Shown here piece by piece: positions 45,075-57,059 of a DNA stretch of 64,000 bases. The notes beneath the pieces are model-generated. The model was given only the letters and a program-made list of their open reading frames with translations. It had not been told where the DNA came from and searched no databases. The DNA comes from Sepioteuthis lessoniana (taxonomy: Eukaryota > Mollusca > Cephalopoda > Myopsida > Loliginidae): positions 52,949,669 to 53,013,668 of the forward strand of contig OY757921.1 in NCBI GenBank assembly GCA_963585895.1. The letters are read 5' to 3'. Made by a program: the position numbers and the translations under genes. Each line of letters starts with the position of its first letter. The first letter of the stretch is position 1.

Positions 45075-45258
45075 TGCGATGTGGACCATTGATTCAGTGA
45101 TAGAATTTCGGATTTGCTTTATGGATGCTGATTCGATCTCCCGAGGGGCACATCACTTTATGCACGGCCGATGAGACCTAATAAAGTTGAACCAGCTGTC
45201 TAGTGTACCCGTATGTCGCACGCAGTACGTGCCGAATTTTCCGATCATAGTGATTCAA
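45075..45258 (+). mobile_element. SINE family 2, forward copy of a head-to-head pair
   Basis: The head GTGGACCATTGATTCAGTG and B box GATTCGATCTCC (about 45131) precede a body containing GATGAGACCTAATAAAG, CCAGCTGTCTAGTG and the end CGATCATAGTGATTC. It pairs with 44715-44895 across a spacer of about 180 bp. Confidence 0.85.
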
Positions 45259-45547
45259 TTTATAATATATAAATATATATAGACACAAAAAGTAATTAAA
45301 ATGTTATCGAATCTACGCGTGAATCTAGTACGTTTCTAATGATCTCAAACTTTCTTTACCGGTTTACCATCCAGCTCTGACGCCGAGACGTAGATACACT
45401 GATTTTATATTCCACAAGCCCCTCACTCGTATAAAGTAATTTTCTGAGTATAAAACTAAAACGGATTAAATGGTGAAGATAAAGAAAATCGTATTTGCTA
45501 TGATTTTAATCTATAAAAAATACCTTACCCTTTAAGATTAAATTTTG

Positions 45548-46060
45548 ATGGTTTGGTTTGGTTTGTTGGGTTTTATGGCATATCAACCTTTGTAGGTTAT
45601 TTAATGCCAAATCCATTTTTATGTAAATAATCTGTTCTATTTAAAACAATACAGTTTAGCATAGGTACACAGTTTGTCAATAACATTTCCATTTCAAACT
45701 ATTCAAGCAGTTATATGTAACAATTCGGTTAAGTGTAAATACAGTTGTAATGTCTAAAAACAGTTATATTTCAAATATTTCAGTTAAGCATAAGCACGCA
45801 GTTTAAATGTAAGTATGGTTTGTCAAAAAACATTTATATTTCAAGCCATTCAGTTTACTCAAACAATTCATTTTAGCATAAGTATGCTGTTAGTTCTATT
45901 TAATCCATAGATAGGGCCCTATCAGGTGCTACCACTCCGGGTTAGAGTGGACCTGGGAGCGATGGCAATGAAGGGGTACTCCACATTCCCCAAAGCTCCA
46001 GCATTGCTGGAACCTCACCATCAGATTGTTTAGTGGCATATCCAGGACACTCATTGGGTG
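45548..46060 (+). repeat. Dispersed repeat family D, longest copy D3
   Basis: Begins GGTTTGGTTTGGTTTG, then GGGTTTTATGGCATATC, TAGGTTATTTAATGCCAAATC, internal near-repeats of CATTT(A/C)AAACTATTCA-type units, then CCCTATCAGGTGCTACC through CATATCCAGGACACTC. Copy B6 starts at its right end. Confidence 0.7.
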
Positions 46061-46061
46061 A

Positions 46062-46862
46062 ATGAAGAAAAGAAGCAGAAGGTACCCCACAAAAACAATT
46101 ACCGACGCCGACTACGCCGACTACGCCGATGACATAGCGATACTGGAGAACACACCCAACCAAACCGAAACACTACTGCATAGTCTGGAACGAGCCGCCG
46201 CAGACATTGGCCTCCATGTCAATGTACACACAACTGAATATATGTGCTATAATCAAACAGGCGACATTTCCACACTAGACGGAACCTCTCTGAAACTTGT
46301 AGACAAATTCACCTACTTATGAAGCAGTGTCTCATCAATCGAAAAAGACATGAACACGCGGCTTACGAAGGCATGGACGGCTATCGATAGGCTATCGATC
46401 AAATGGAAATCAGACCTGACCGATAAAATGAAACACAGTTTCTTCCAGTCAACGGTCATATCAATACTGCAATATGGATGCACATCTAGGAAACTCACTA
46501 AACGGTTAGAGAAGAAGCTAGACGGCAATTACACAAGAATGGTGCGAGCAATATTGAACAAGTCCTGACGGCAACACCCCACAATGCACCAACTATACGG
46601 CCAACTGCCTCACATCACGAAAACTATCTAAGTTAGACGAACCAGACATGCAGGACACTGCAGGGGAAGCAGGGACGAGCTCATAAGAGATGTACTCCTA
46701 TGGACCCCCACATATGGCCGAGTAAAAGCAGGACGATCAGCTCGAACATACAGCAGCTCTGTGAGGATACGGGATGTAGCCCCGATGACCTGCCGGAGGT
46801 GATGAACGATAGGGAGAAGTGGGTCAGGGATATCCGTGCTAGCGGTACGACATGATGATGCT
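46062..46862 (+). mobile_element. Family B non-LTR, 3' half copy B6
   Basis: KKRSRRYPTKTITDADYADYADDIAIL (46065-46150) shows the catalytic YADD preceded by a duplicated 9-nt DYA unit. Then LERAAADIGLHVNVHTTEYMCYNQTGDIST (about 46180-46275), TAIDRLSIKWKSDLTDKMKHSFFQ (about 46378-46445), KKLDGNYTRMVRAILNKS (about 46515-46568), and a frame-shifted tail to the 3' end with ATGATGATGCTGATGA (about 46850). Less decayed than the other copies, with one stop at about 46318 and another at about 46566. Confidence 0.9.
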
Positions 46863-46864
46863 GA

Positions 46865-46867
<3 letters not shown>

Positions 46868-46902
<35 letters not shown>
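46868..46902. repeat. (TA)n microsatellite
   Basis: TA run directly after the 3' tail of B6. Confidence 0.95.
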
Positions 46903-46905
<3 letters not shown>

Positions 46906-47017
46906 TAAATTCTTCTCATTGCAGTACCCTCATACCATGAAAGTCAACGTCTGAAATATTGTTTTCATCTCGATTTCGAACTTTGACAATTAGAAAGCAG
47001 AGACAGAGACAGAGACC

Positions 47018-47090
47018 TAGGGATGGTGTAATGGTTATTGTCGAATAAGATGGATTCTATGGCAAAGTTTAAATTTTAGACGAGTTTTTT
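47018..47090 (+). mobile_element. SINE family 1, head-only fragment (S4)
   Basis: GGGATGGTGTAATGGTTATTGTCG matches the tRNA-like head of S2 and S3 (A box TGGTGTAATGG). The B box (AAGTTTAAATTTTAG) is decayed and the body is missing. Confidence 0.55.
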
Positions 47091-48355
47091 TTTTTGCCTT
47101 TCACTCAACTCTAATGCCCTTAAGAAAGATAATTATCCTCTCTAATCTTTGCTCCTCAGGTAAGCTGTACCATCTATATTCTTTGTAGTTGGCTGTTGAT
47201 ATAAATAGTTCCCAAAATCCTTGAACCAACGATAATCCGACAATTTCTGATATTGTAAAACAATTGTCGTTATATGTTTCTGTGTAATTAGAATCGTCCA
47301 ATAAATCTTTGACCTCAACATAATAAACACTGTGAGTATAATGACAAATGTCTTACGATTTTAAACATAAATATACTAGTATATATGTATATTTTTTTTA
47401 CTATAAGCTTCTGCTAAGAGATAAAAGAAACAGATTTCTAAAGATCGATTAGATATTTTAAAATGAATCTTCAATTTTCAGCAATTTGAACCAGTGTGGA
47501 AATTACAGAGTCCCATGTTAAATAGATCAGGTTTTTTATTATCTCTATTAGATTGCAGTATTATGTCATATGATCCTGTTCAAAAAAAAAAAACTTAATA
47601 AACTAAACAAAAATGGGAATATAAACATACAATGCATACAATTCCTAACGTCTACACATAAAATAACCCCGGACAGTTTTTTTATGCCGTTAAAATCAAT
47701 CAATCGATTTTCAGCTTTCTTAAAGTTCCTACCACAAGATCGATTTTGTGTTTCAAGTTAATATTGCAATCAGTTATTTTCTGATATGTTTGGCAGCCGG
47801 ACAAGGAGAAGCGCAGACACTGAATTCAAAATCTGAGATATATTGGAAGAACCTGTGACAAACTATGGCACCCTTCTTCAGTCATCGAATTATCTGAAAT
47901 ATCTCTTTGATTTTACACTAACACACATCACTAGAAACAAATCTACTGTGTGGATCATTTGCCAGGTTTCACATACTTATACATTATCTTTTAGTTAGCA
48001 ATCATTTTCCCATGTCCCTCAACCTGTTAAGACTTTATTTAACGAAAAAGTTATTTCACACAGATGCATTCAAATATGCATTGACTCTTATGAGCAAAAA
48101 GTTTTATTGTTCACAGATTTTATCTTAACCCTTTCATTGTCGAATGAATAACACTTGTTTGAGGATAGAAACATTGTATTTCTCCAAGTGAATGAGCTAA
48201 AATCTTGTTGCCTTATCATGAAAATAGTATGTTGTAGATAAAATAATTTGTATGCAATGATAGAAAATATTCCCAACTCTAGCAACATTAAGAAGTATCA
48301 TTACTGTCTTTTCAGAAAAAAATACATCTCTCACTATCAGTATCATTATCAAGTC
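47091..48355. other. Unassigned AT-rich segment
   Basis: Two overlapping minus-strand frames (47330-47101) lack any domain I recognise and have no supporting splice sites. Nothing else is visible. Confidence 0.35.
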
Positions 48356-48357
48356 AC

Positions 48358-51290
48358 GAAGATAGCAGGGAGTTCCCGGACTCTCACTAGCCATACATCC
48401 TTATCATCCATTGCTCCAGGAAGCTGTCTCGTGTTTCCTTACAGTAAATCCTTGGTGGTAAGTCAACATTGGCGTGTCAGTGTGCAGAAGTCCATTAGAG
48501 GATGTCACTTAGGGGTTCGTCTTTGCTTCTCCAGCTCTGCCCCTCATGTTTTGTTCGTCTTACTGGAATAGGAGGTGTGAGATAGATACTGTTTTTTGGG
48601 GTATTACTTCCAGGATTTGTTCAAGACAGCACGCAGCATTCAATTGTAGATACTATCTAAATTTTTTTCGATTCGTTTTGTTAGAGCCCAACAAGTGCAT
48701 TCATGTATTAGTATAGACACAGCCACAGGTTGAAAAAAAAAGTTTTATTTTATCGGACAGATCAGACTTCCATATGATCGACAACCTGTAAATTACATTC
48801 CACGCCTTCGCTTGGTCGATGCTGACATCACTCTAAGTTAATGAGATATGGCTGCGAGGTTTGTTAACGGGTCAACTTATTTCTGAGGATTATCACAAAA
48901 AGTGAAGATGGCTCCTCCTCATTTACAACACATGAACTCTGTTTTATTTGCATTCACGCTTAGGCTAATGCTTCCCGCTGTTTGCTCCAGACTATACATT
49001 AGGCTGGGGCATTTGCCAGAAGTGTTAGGTGATCTCCTTCGTCAGCACATATCATAGTTTTGGTGGAATATCGTCTGCTTCGTGGCTTTTTAAAATATAA
49101 AACAATTTTCTCTGATTACAGCTATTGACGTTCGAAGCATATAGTCTAAGCAGAGTATTAATAGATATGAGACTAATGAACCACCTTGAAAGACTATCTA
49201 AGAATATAGTGTCTCCATCACGTTGGTGAACCCTTGCTTTCGTGCTTTTCTAAAGCATCATTATAACGGTAACAATTTCTTTGGGGAGACCATGTGCAAG
49301 TAGTATTTGCTCCATCTTTCTTCAGTCTAAAGAATCTAATGTTTAAGATTTTTTGCAAGTGTTCCTATGATTTGACAGAATTGTGGATCAATTTTTTCGT
49401 AAGCCGTTTGATTTTTTCTCAGAGGTTTCTCGGTTTCAGGCCAGATACGATTGAGTAGAAAGGCATTATGAACTTTAGACGCTATAGCAGTTAGAGTTAT
49501 GCCTCTGTTGTTCTTAGTGCTTCTGAGGTCACATTTCGTGGACAAGGGAAGGATGCAATCTTTCATCTATGTCTTTGATATGATTTGTAAATGTTAGCTT
49601 ATATCCATAATAAAAGATTAAGAGAAATTTTTGAAGCCATTGCTATTTCAGTTTTATCCTCCGTTGATACCGTCCCGGGTTTTTCAACCAATCCTCTTTC
49701 TTAAAAATATTAGCTCTAAATAGCTACACTACATCAAATTTTAATTCATTTTCTCTCTTCGCATATTTGCACCTTCTTGAGCCCCATGAATTAAATTCAA
49801 ATTTATCCTCATGAACAATACGTTCATATTTATTCTCTTTTTCTTTCCTACATTTTTTCTGAAATATTCTATTATTGCTTTTATTATCTTCCGTTATATC
49901 TCTTAAAAACCCATCAAATTTCAAGCATCAGTCCACGTGCCAACAGAATAATAATATTTCCAAAAAAAAGGTCGCTTATTATACTTTTATGAATTTTTCT
50001 TTTTTAACACACTTTCATTTCTCCTGCTATTCCATCAAACATCCATCGCTACATTAACAAAACTTTTCATGAATTTAAAGTCCTGAAGAAGATTATTACA
50101 ACCGAAACGTTCAACATCCACTTTCACAATAAATTCTTCAAATTTTGGATTATTTATTTCATCAACTTTTCTTCATAGTCAGAGAACTATGTCATCAAAT
50201 TTTCTTGTCTTCAAAACCGCAGGGACTATTTCGTCAAGGCCTTCAGCTTTTGTTATTTGTTATTCTTTTTTCAATACAGCGTAAAGTTCTCCCTCTGTAA
50301 ACTATCCTAGTTTGACATATAGTTAGCTATTAATGATTTTTGGATAGGTTTGTCAGTGATTTCAGGTGGGTTTCCGAGGAGATTCTTGTAATGTTCTTTA
50401 TCTCTTGTAGTCTTTTGTCTTAGCAGGCAGCTTTTAGTTTAGCTCTCAATGTGCTCTCCGTTTCACTCTCTTCATTTACTGTCTGCCAGTCGAATCGTGA
50501 TGTCTTTTTTCTACCGAATTCATAATTCAAACTATGTGACCTTAAATTGCTCTTTTGGGTACGAGTTGGGTAATTCACTCCGTGAGTATTTTTCAACAAG
50601 TTGGCATTTGTTAGGGTAATTTTATTTAGTAACGGTACTTTTTTAAAAAGTTATCTCATTTATTTAACTCACTAATTGTGATTACCATAGAAACTGTACA
50701 TTTAGCTCTTGGTTTGATTGATATGCATTCTGCTATAACTTCCATGTGCGTTGTGACGAAGTTTTCTCATTCGTCATTCAGAGTATGTGTTTCAGATATC
50801 TCCTGAAGATTATCAAATTTGTTTCTTACAGTTACTGACTATTTATTGCTTATGTCTCTGCTAATTAGTGAGGACAAATCATAACGAGTGATTTTGACTG
50901 TTTTTCTTTCTTGTTTCTGGGCCTACTCAGGCGTATCTTTGCCGTGATTATTGATGATCGGAAGATACTCAGTCAAAAAAGGAACATACCAAAAAGTTCA
51001 GAGCGCTGTTTATTCACTTTTTGTTTAGGAATATGTACTCTAGCTCTAGTTTAGCGCTATTGGGGTAGGTATAGGTCTATAGTTATCAGTCTGTTTGGTT
51101 TTTCTTTCTTTTTTTCTTTCTTTTGTGTTTAGGCATGAAAGTCTCTGAGAAATCTGTTAGATATTCCTCATTTCTATTTAACAGGTTGTGTAAGCCTAAT
51201 TTATTATTTTTTTCTCTTAATCTATTTGTGAATTCATGTCTCCAGTGATGATTAGTACGATAAACCACTTGAAGATTTTCATTGGATAAA
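48358..51290 (-). mobile_element. Family B non-LTR, near full-length copy B7
   Basis: Right to left on the minus strand: endonuclease part (LIITGDMNSQI about 51260-51220; GLHNLLNRNEEYLTDFSE about 51190-51135), RT (CDLRSTKNNRGITLTAIASKVHNAFLLNRIWPETEKPLRKNQ about 49535-49395), and the C-terminal SWRSKDEPLSDIL.WTSAHG to LPGAMDDKDVWLVRVRELPA region (about 48540-48375). The 3' end has a TTGATAATGATA tail. The GDMN motif is the apurinic-endonuclease signature. A Penelope-like fragment interrupts it at about 49744-50190. Confidence 0.75.
49744..50201 (+). mobile_element. Penelope-like element fragment nested in B7
   Basis: The plus strand contains CCTGAAGAAGATTATTACAA immediately followed by CCGAAACGTTCAACATCC (about 50082-50118), a sequence type found near the ends of Penelope-like elements. 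CATCAAATTTT occurs at both sides (49733-49743 and 50191-50201), consistent with an 11-bp target-site duplication. No RT is left. Confidence 0.45.
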
Positions 51291-51714
51291 AATGTAAGTC
51301 AAGTTTATATTTCTGATTATATTTATATCATGCACTTATCGAAAATGAAATGTGATTAGCTTAGTGAGAAATACATTCTTTTCACAAAAGCATCAATCTA
51401 CCGTGAAAATCTGCACCCGAAATCGTGTTCTTTACTCGAGTTTGAACTCTGAAAATTGATACCAAAACTATTTTTTCAATTGGGAAGCTACGCTAATATA
51501 CAACTCCTATAGTGAGTAGCTCTATATAATAGATCAGATCGTTGTAATTCACCAACGCTTTCTCTACTGTAATCTATGTTCACTTATATTAAATAAAAAA
51601 GTAAAAAAAGACACATAAAAAGATCACTGTTATTTTTATTTGATTTCGATATAAAATGATAAAATTGACCATAATATTTTATCGTGTTTTTATTTTCGTA
51701 ACACAAAAAATACA
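51291..51714. other. AT-rich spacer
   Basis: Nothing recognised between copies B7 and B8. Confidence 0.4.
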
Positions 51715-52690
51715 CGAAATTAAAAGTCCGCTCCCCGGATGGAGACACAGACTACTTCAACATTGTAGCAGGTGTGCTGCAAAGAGACACATTAACCTCA
51801 TACCTATTAACCATCTGCCAAAAATACGTGCTTAGAACGTCTATTCATAAATTGAAACATCACAGTTTCAAGCTAGCAAAGGAAAGAAGCAGAAGATACC
51901 CAACACAAACAATAACGGACGTGGACTACGCTGATGATATACCGCTTCCGGTAAATATACCCGACTAAGCCGAAACCCTGCTACATAGTCTGGAACCAGC
52001 AGCTGGTGGGATAGGCCTCCATGTCAACGCAGACAAGACGGAATACATATGCTTTAATCAAAGAGGCGACATCTACACAATAATGTTTCTCTGGAACGTG
52101 ACATCTCCACACTAATGTTCTCTGAAACTAGTGGACAAGTTGACCTACCTAGGAAGAAGTGTCACATCAATCGAGACAGACATCAACGTGCTACTAGGAA
52201 AAGCCATTGATAGGCTATCGATAGGCTATCGGTCATATGAAAGTCATAGCTGAGCGATAAAATAAAACGCAGTTTTTTTTCCAAGCAGTGGTCGTGTCGA
52301 TACTGCTATATGGATGCACTACATTGACGCTTACTAAATGTATGGAGAAATAGCGTGGTGGCAATTACACGAAAATGCTGTGAACAACGTTGTAGCAGCT
52401 GTACGGCCACCTACCACCCATCACGAAAACTATCCAAGTTACACCAACCACTCAGCGGAACACTGCTGGAGAAGTAGGGACGAACTCATTAGCGACACAC
52501 TCCTGTGGACCCCTTCACATGGACGAGTAAATGCAGGATGACCTGCTAGAACCTACATACAGCATCTCTGTGCCAATTCTGGATGTAGCCTTGAAGACCT
52601 ACCGGGAACAATGGACAATAGGGACGGGTAGCGAGGAAGGGTTAGGGAGATCCATGCTGGTGGCGTGACATGATGATGATGATCCCTAAT
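51715..52690 (+). mobile_element. Family B non-LTR, 3' half copy B8
   Basis: SPDGDTDYFNIVAGVLQRDTLTSYLLTIC (about 51730-51815), the catalytic VDYADDIPL (about 51922), NADKTEYICFNQRGDI (about 52025-52070), and a C-terminal sequence to DRDG..RVREIHAGG.T at the end (about 52610-52670) with an ATGATGATGATG tail. It carries a short internal tandem duplication around 52060-52125 (the ACATCTCCACACTAATGT.TCTCTG.AAC block). Confidence 0.85.
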
Positions 52691-52879
52691 ATAGTTTTTA
52701 ATATATTAGAAAATAAAACTATATTAGAAAAAATAACAGCAAATGATTGATTATTAAACTCGGTTTGTTAAAACCAGTATGCAGATTATCCACACTGTAC
52801 ACTATGTAAACCTTTAGTTCTTAGTGGTATATATTATGCATTTGGAGTATTTAAGTCCTATCAATTGCATCTGCGTGCC

Positions 52880-53400
52880 TGGTGATCGTATCGGGAGGGT
52901 GTTATAAATTTGAATCACCTTCTCCAAGAGTGGCGTCCTTTGCTGGGCTGAATTCATAGTTTGGCGTCCGAGGATATATGGGGGATGCCGAAGGGATTAA
53001 GCATTTCTTGTGAGGGCTCCGCGTGAGTCTCAATCAGTACGTGAGCTCTCATCATAAAATGACCTTTTGTCGCCTCCTGACTTTTAGAAAGTCAGTTAAA
53101 TACTATTGAAATGGGCCTGCCAAAAACTGAATCGTCTGGTTCTAGGGACCGTTCCCTTTGAAAACACCAGCTTTGCAGGGCTGTGTTCATTGCTTAGCTC
53201 TTGAGGCTTCCCAAAATGGGGAATGCTGAAGGATCAATCAATTTTTATGACGGCCAAGCATGAGGCTCGATTTATACTTCCCCTCTCTATATCAAAATGA
53301 CCTTACGTCAAATTCTGGCTTGGTGGGAAATCGGTAAAACGCCTTAATGACATCAGATCTTTTGAGGCATATCTAACTCGTGTAAACTTTTATAGAAACA
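52880..53400 (+). repeat. 285-bp-type tandem repeat, two diverged units
   Basis: Shared landmarks with the array at 57.06-59.0 kb: TTTGCAGGGCTGTGTTCATTGCTTAG, GAGGCTTCCCAAAATGGGGAATGC, ATAAAATGACCTT and a CTGACTT...AAGTCAGTTAAAT block. Unit spacing here is about 240 bp. Confidence 0.65.
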
Positions 53401-53499
53401 CAGTTAATAAATAAGATCGTAAATGAGATAAAATAATGATTATTTGATAATCATTGAGATATAACCCAAGTAATTAAGGGAATATTTACTTACGCCAAA

Positions 53500-55100
53500 A
53501 TCTACACCCCAAAATAAGATTCACTACTTTACACAACTCCACAGAACTACAATTTTTAGATATTCACTTTTAAAACGAAAATGGCCAAATTATCACAGAC
53601 ATCTACCACAAACTCACCGATACCCAACGATACCTCCACTTTAATAGTCACCACCACAAAACTGCATAGAATCTATCTTTCACACACCAGCACGCAGTCA
53701 CTTAGAAAACTGCCGAAAAACTCGCGTAAAAGAACTATACACAATCCTCTCTCTTGAGAGAATACCAAACAATTAGCAGAAAAAATATAATTAAAAGGAC
53801 TACGAATGCCTAAAAACATAGCAATGAAGAACCCTACGTATATGTCTCAACTTGCAATAAAACAGCCGATAACTATTCGAAATAATAATAAATTTCGAAG
53901 AATTTAAAAACAATTATAAAATCAAAGAAATACAAGACGCCACAAAAGTTATCAAAAGCTGGAAACCACCAATTTTTTTTTTAAATACTCATCTCTTCTA
54001 CATTAAGGGACACGCAACACATGGTTTCACAAAAAGAAATAATATAAGATGTAAAGTGGGAACTATAGTTATAGAAGGAAAATCCTATATCTTGGAAAAC
54101 CAAAAACGACATTTATAAAAAAATTGCTGCAATTCAAAAAACGTAGTTAACATAAACAAACGTAAAAAATGTTAAAAAGTATATACAGGAACTACGCAGG
54201 CTCTCAATATCAGAATATTACTAGACAAAAGCAATATCAAATTAGCAGAAAGTAGAAACCGGAATGTTTTAAATCACCTATATGAATGTAGCTACGGAAT
54301 TGTTCAAACAATGCCAATATACCAAACTGACGACTACGCATTATTTCAAATAAAAGAGAAAACGTTATAGAAAAATGAACCATACAAAATCGAACTGAAA
54401 CTATCCGAATACGTAGAAATAAAAACACAGACATACACACAAAGAGAAGGCAGTCGCTGAATTTTAAGGCGCAACATTAAAAAGAACTAAACTATACACC
54501 GACAGAGAACGAAAGAAATACACAAACACATATCCAGAAAAAATCCTCCAATTCAGACATACACACCCAAGGATCCAGAGAAGACGACAAATAAACTTTA
54601 TGATATATCAACAATACACACAGAGAGAAAGAAATAAAAACGAATACACACACATACTGAAGAAGCTTGTAGGCAGATGATTTTAAAGCACAACAAAATT
54701 AAACAGAACAAACTATATATATATATATATCTTTTTCGGTGTATATATATATATATATATATACCGAAAAAGATTCAACAAACTCACATACACACTCAGC
54801 ACACTAAGCATCACAAATCACTTGTCCAATACACACAAGTACATACAAAATGACCCAGCAAAATGACTAATAGACTTTATGGCATATCAACTATCATAGA
54901 CTAATTCGGGAGAAGAGAAGTACATCCACATAAACACAGAAAACCATAGAGTACACAGAGTACACTTTTGTAAAATGAAAAAGAAAAAATTTTTTTTTAA
55001 ATATATAAAGAGACAACCAGCGCCTGCAGATTTGAAAATCGATCACAGGATTGAAAAGGAACAGTAACCCTCTCAAAGCGGTCGCCACAATATAAATCAA
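53500..55100 (+). mobile_element. Penelope-like retroelement, degraded 3' part
   Basis: The plus strand carries ENGQIITDIYHKLTDTQRYLHFNSHHH (about 53577-53660), the characteristic late RT block of Penelope-like elements. YVSTCNK and FKNN.KIKEIQDATKVIKSWK sequences follow (about 53843-53965). Next is a GIY-YIG-type endonuclease remnant (NVV.INKR...KVYTGTTQALNIRILLDKSNIKLAES, about 54143-54255; HLYECSYGIVQTMPIYQTDDYALFQIKEK to about 54360). Several stops and frameshifts. The 5' RT core is missing. Confidence 0.7.
54729..54774. repeat. Hairpin with 12-bp arms and TA loop
   Basis: ATCTTTTTCGGT and ACCGAAAAAGAT enclose a GTA(TA)n loop, inside the 3' part of the Penelope-like element. Confidence 0.9.
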
Positions 55101-55265
55101 AGGTGACACTGCTACAAGTTATTAAATTATCCCTAAACCTAGCGATAACACGTTTGAAACAAGCGTTCGAGTCAAATAAATCATTTCAAAAATCTCTCAC
55201 GAGCCCTATTCATTTTGAAAATATTTACTTTTTATTTCTTTGGACCAACGATAAAGGAAAGAAAT

Positions 55266-55301
55266 TATATATATATGTATATATATATATATATATATAT
55301 A
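55266..55301. repeat. (TA)n microsatellite
   Basis: TA run with one TG interruption. 55101-55535 shows nothing else except the further TA run at 55489-55519. Confidence 0.9.
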
Positions 55302-55534
55302 AACTAAAAGGAATTACATCTTCCCTATTTTTGACTCATTATGGATTATTTCATACGTCTATAAAAAGAAGCACATTATATAATGCAAAAAAAAAAAGAA
55401 ATTGGGATCCTTATTCATTTTAGTTTTTATGCTGCACTGCTGGCCACCATTTGAGCACTTTTAATATATCAAACATTTGAAATGTTTGTTATATATATAT
55501 ATATATACATATATATATGTGCCTTCCACACGGA

Positions 55535-56060
55535 TTCCCTAATTCCGTTTTCTCGCAATCCGTCATTATCTGCCATCGAATTGATTGGTCCAATAGATCA
55601 CACCCAGTGTCTGCACAGAAATAGTTCACACAATGTTTGTTGCTCAGTTAACAATGGTATTTCCATGTATAAGAATCCACACTCGTTTCTGATTTGTTCC
55701 TTACTTCCCAGCATGTCTTATTCATCTCACTTGGATGGTTTGTGTGGTGGAAATTCAGTGGCTGCACAGCAACTATTTTGTTGGGTGATGCTTCAGGATT
55801 TTTTCAAAACAACACACGGCATCCTTCCGTAGTTCCTTTATATATTTTCTCCTGACATTTCCTTTGAGAGATCAAATTTCCGTGCGGTTAATGACCTGTA
55901 AACTGCACTCCATGCTTTACCTAAGCATATTTACAAATCCCTTTCGATAGATGAGATATTGCTATTTAAGTACATGAACTGGTCAAGTAATATTAGAGGC
56001 TTATTATTCAGTAATGAGATGGGGCCATTTTGATTAAAACTCATGAACTGCAAACCTGGT
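55535..56060 (-). mobile_element. Family B non-LTR, 3' part copy B9
   Basis: The same order of landmarks as the left part of B7 is seen on the minus strand, such as the CATGAGTTTTAATCAAAATGG region (about 56050-56025) and the block homologous to LTDK..RSFFQ. Strongly decayed. The assignment rests on similarity to B4 and B7. Confidence 0.55.
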
Positions 56061-56528
56061 TGACAAAATTAAGCGGCGTTAGTCGATGCTTTATGTGGTA
56101 GTTTTTGCAATTTAATTCTTTTTTTGTTTTGCTATAAAAACAAAAATAAAAAATATTTTGATGTAGCTGAAAATAACGAATTCATTTTATTTTTATCCTT
56201 AAAAGTCTTTTGCTTTTAACTCTATATTTAGATAAACTAAAAGCTTTTCAAATCAGAAGAATACAACGATTACAACAGTTGAAAAAAGAAGGTTGTAACA
56301 AAATTCAATGTTTTGTTTATTTGTTTTTTTGTTGGTTTTTTTTTTTGTTGTTGTTTGTTTGTTTTTGTGTGTGGAGCTTGTCTTGGGGTTTCGTAGTCTA
56401 TAAGTTCTTTTCTTCGGCCTATAATTTCCGTTTCTTTTTTCAGACTCTTGACTCTTTTTATAATGTTAGAAATCTACTATATTATTGAAGTTAGATTATG
56501 TTTTTAGACGGGTCAATGCACCAATTGA
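56061..56528. other. Unassigned T-rich segment
   Basis: A plus-strand frame at 56210-56488 is rich in Phe because of poly-T tracts. No gene evidence. Confidence 0.35.
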
Positions 56529-57014
56529 CACAAAAAAAATTGTAACATTTTGTTTTTAAAGTTTTTATGTCAGGTTGGGTCTACTCTACATCATGCTAGA
56601 AGTTGGATAAGATTGTAGTATGGGAAAGTTTCAAATTTCGAAGTTGAACATATTTAACTTACAAGTCATTTTCCATTACGTTTTAAAACACTAACTCGGT
56701 CAGTTTTCATGATAAACCAATAAATATTGCATTTTTACCCATGTTTTCAGGGTCAATCTTTCACATGAAATGGTCACCAGTGATCTTGAATCACCCCTTA
56801 TACCATATCTAAGGTTACCCCTACCCCTTCTTTCAGCCACTTCTACTGAGTGGGCCAAAAAAGTGCAGATATTTCGGTATGGATCGTAAGTCGAAAATGT
56901 TCAACTTCGAAATTTGAAACTTTCCAATACAACAATCTTGTCCAACTTTTAGTATGATGTAGAGTCGACCCAACCTGACATAAAACTACAAAAAATGTTG
57001 CAATTTTTTTGTGG
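56529..57014. mobile_element. Fold-back element with 130-bp inverted repeats
   Basis: The left arm 56529-56664 and right arm 56886-57014 are reverse complements with an estimated identity of 85-90%. They share TATGTCAGGTTGGGTC, CTCTACATCAT and AAAGTTTCAAATTTCGAAG. The interior is about 220 bp without a frame. It is a MITE-like or fold-back transposon of unknown superfamily. Confidence 0.8.
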
Positions 57015-57059
57015 TTGGGGTACTTTGGCGTTATATAGACTAGCATAAAACGGAATCAA

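Noticed and set aside
56840-57050. Minus-strand frame with a plausible start
   Set aside because: It lies entirely within the right arm of the fold-back repeat.
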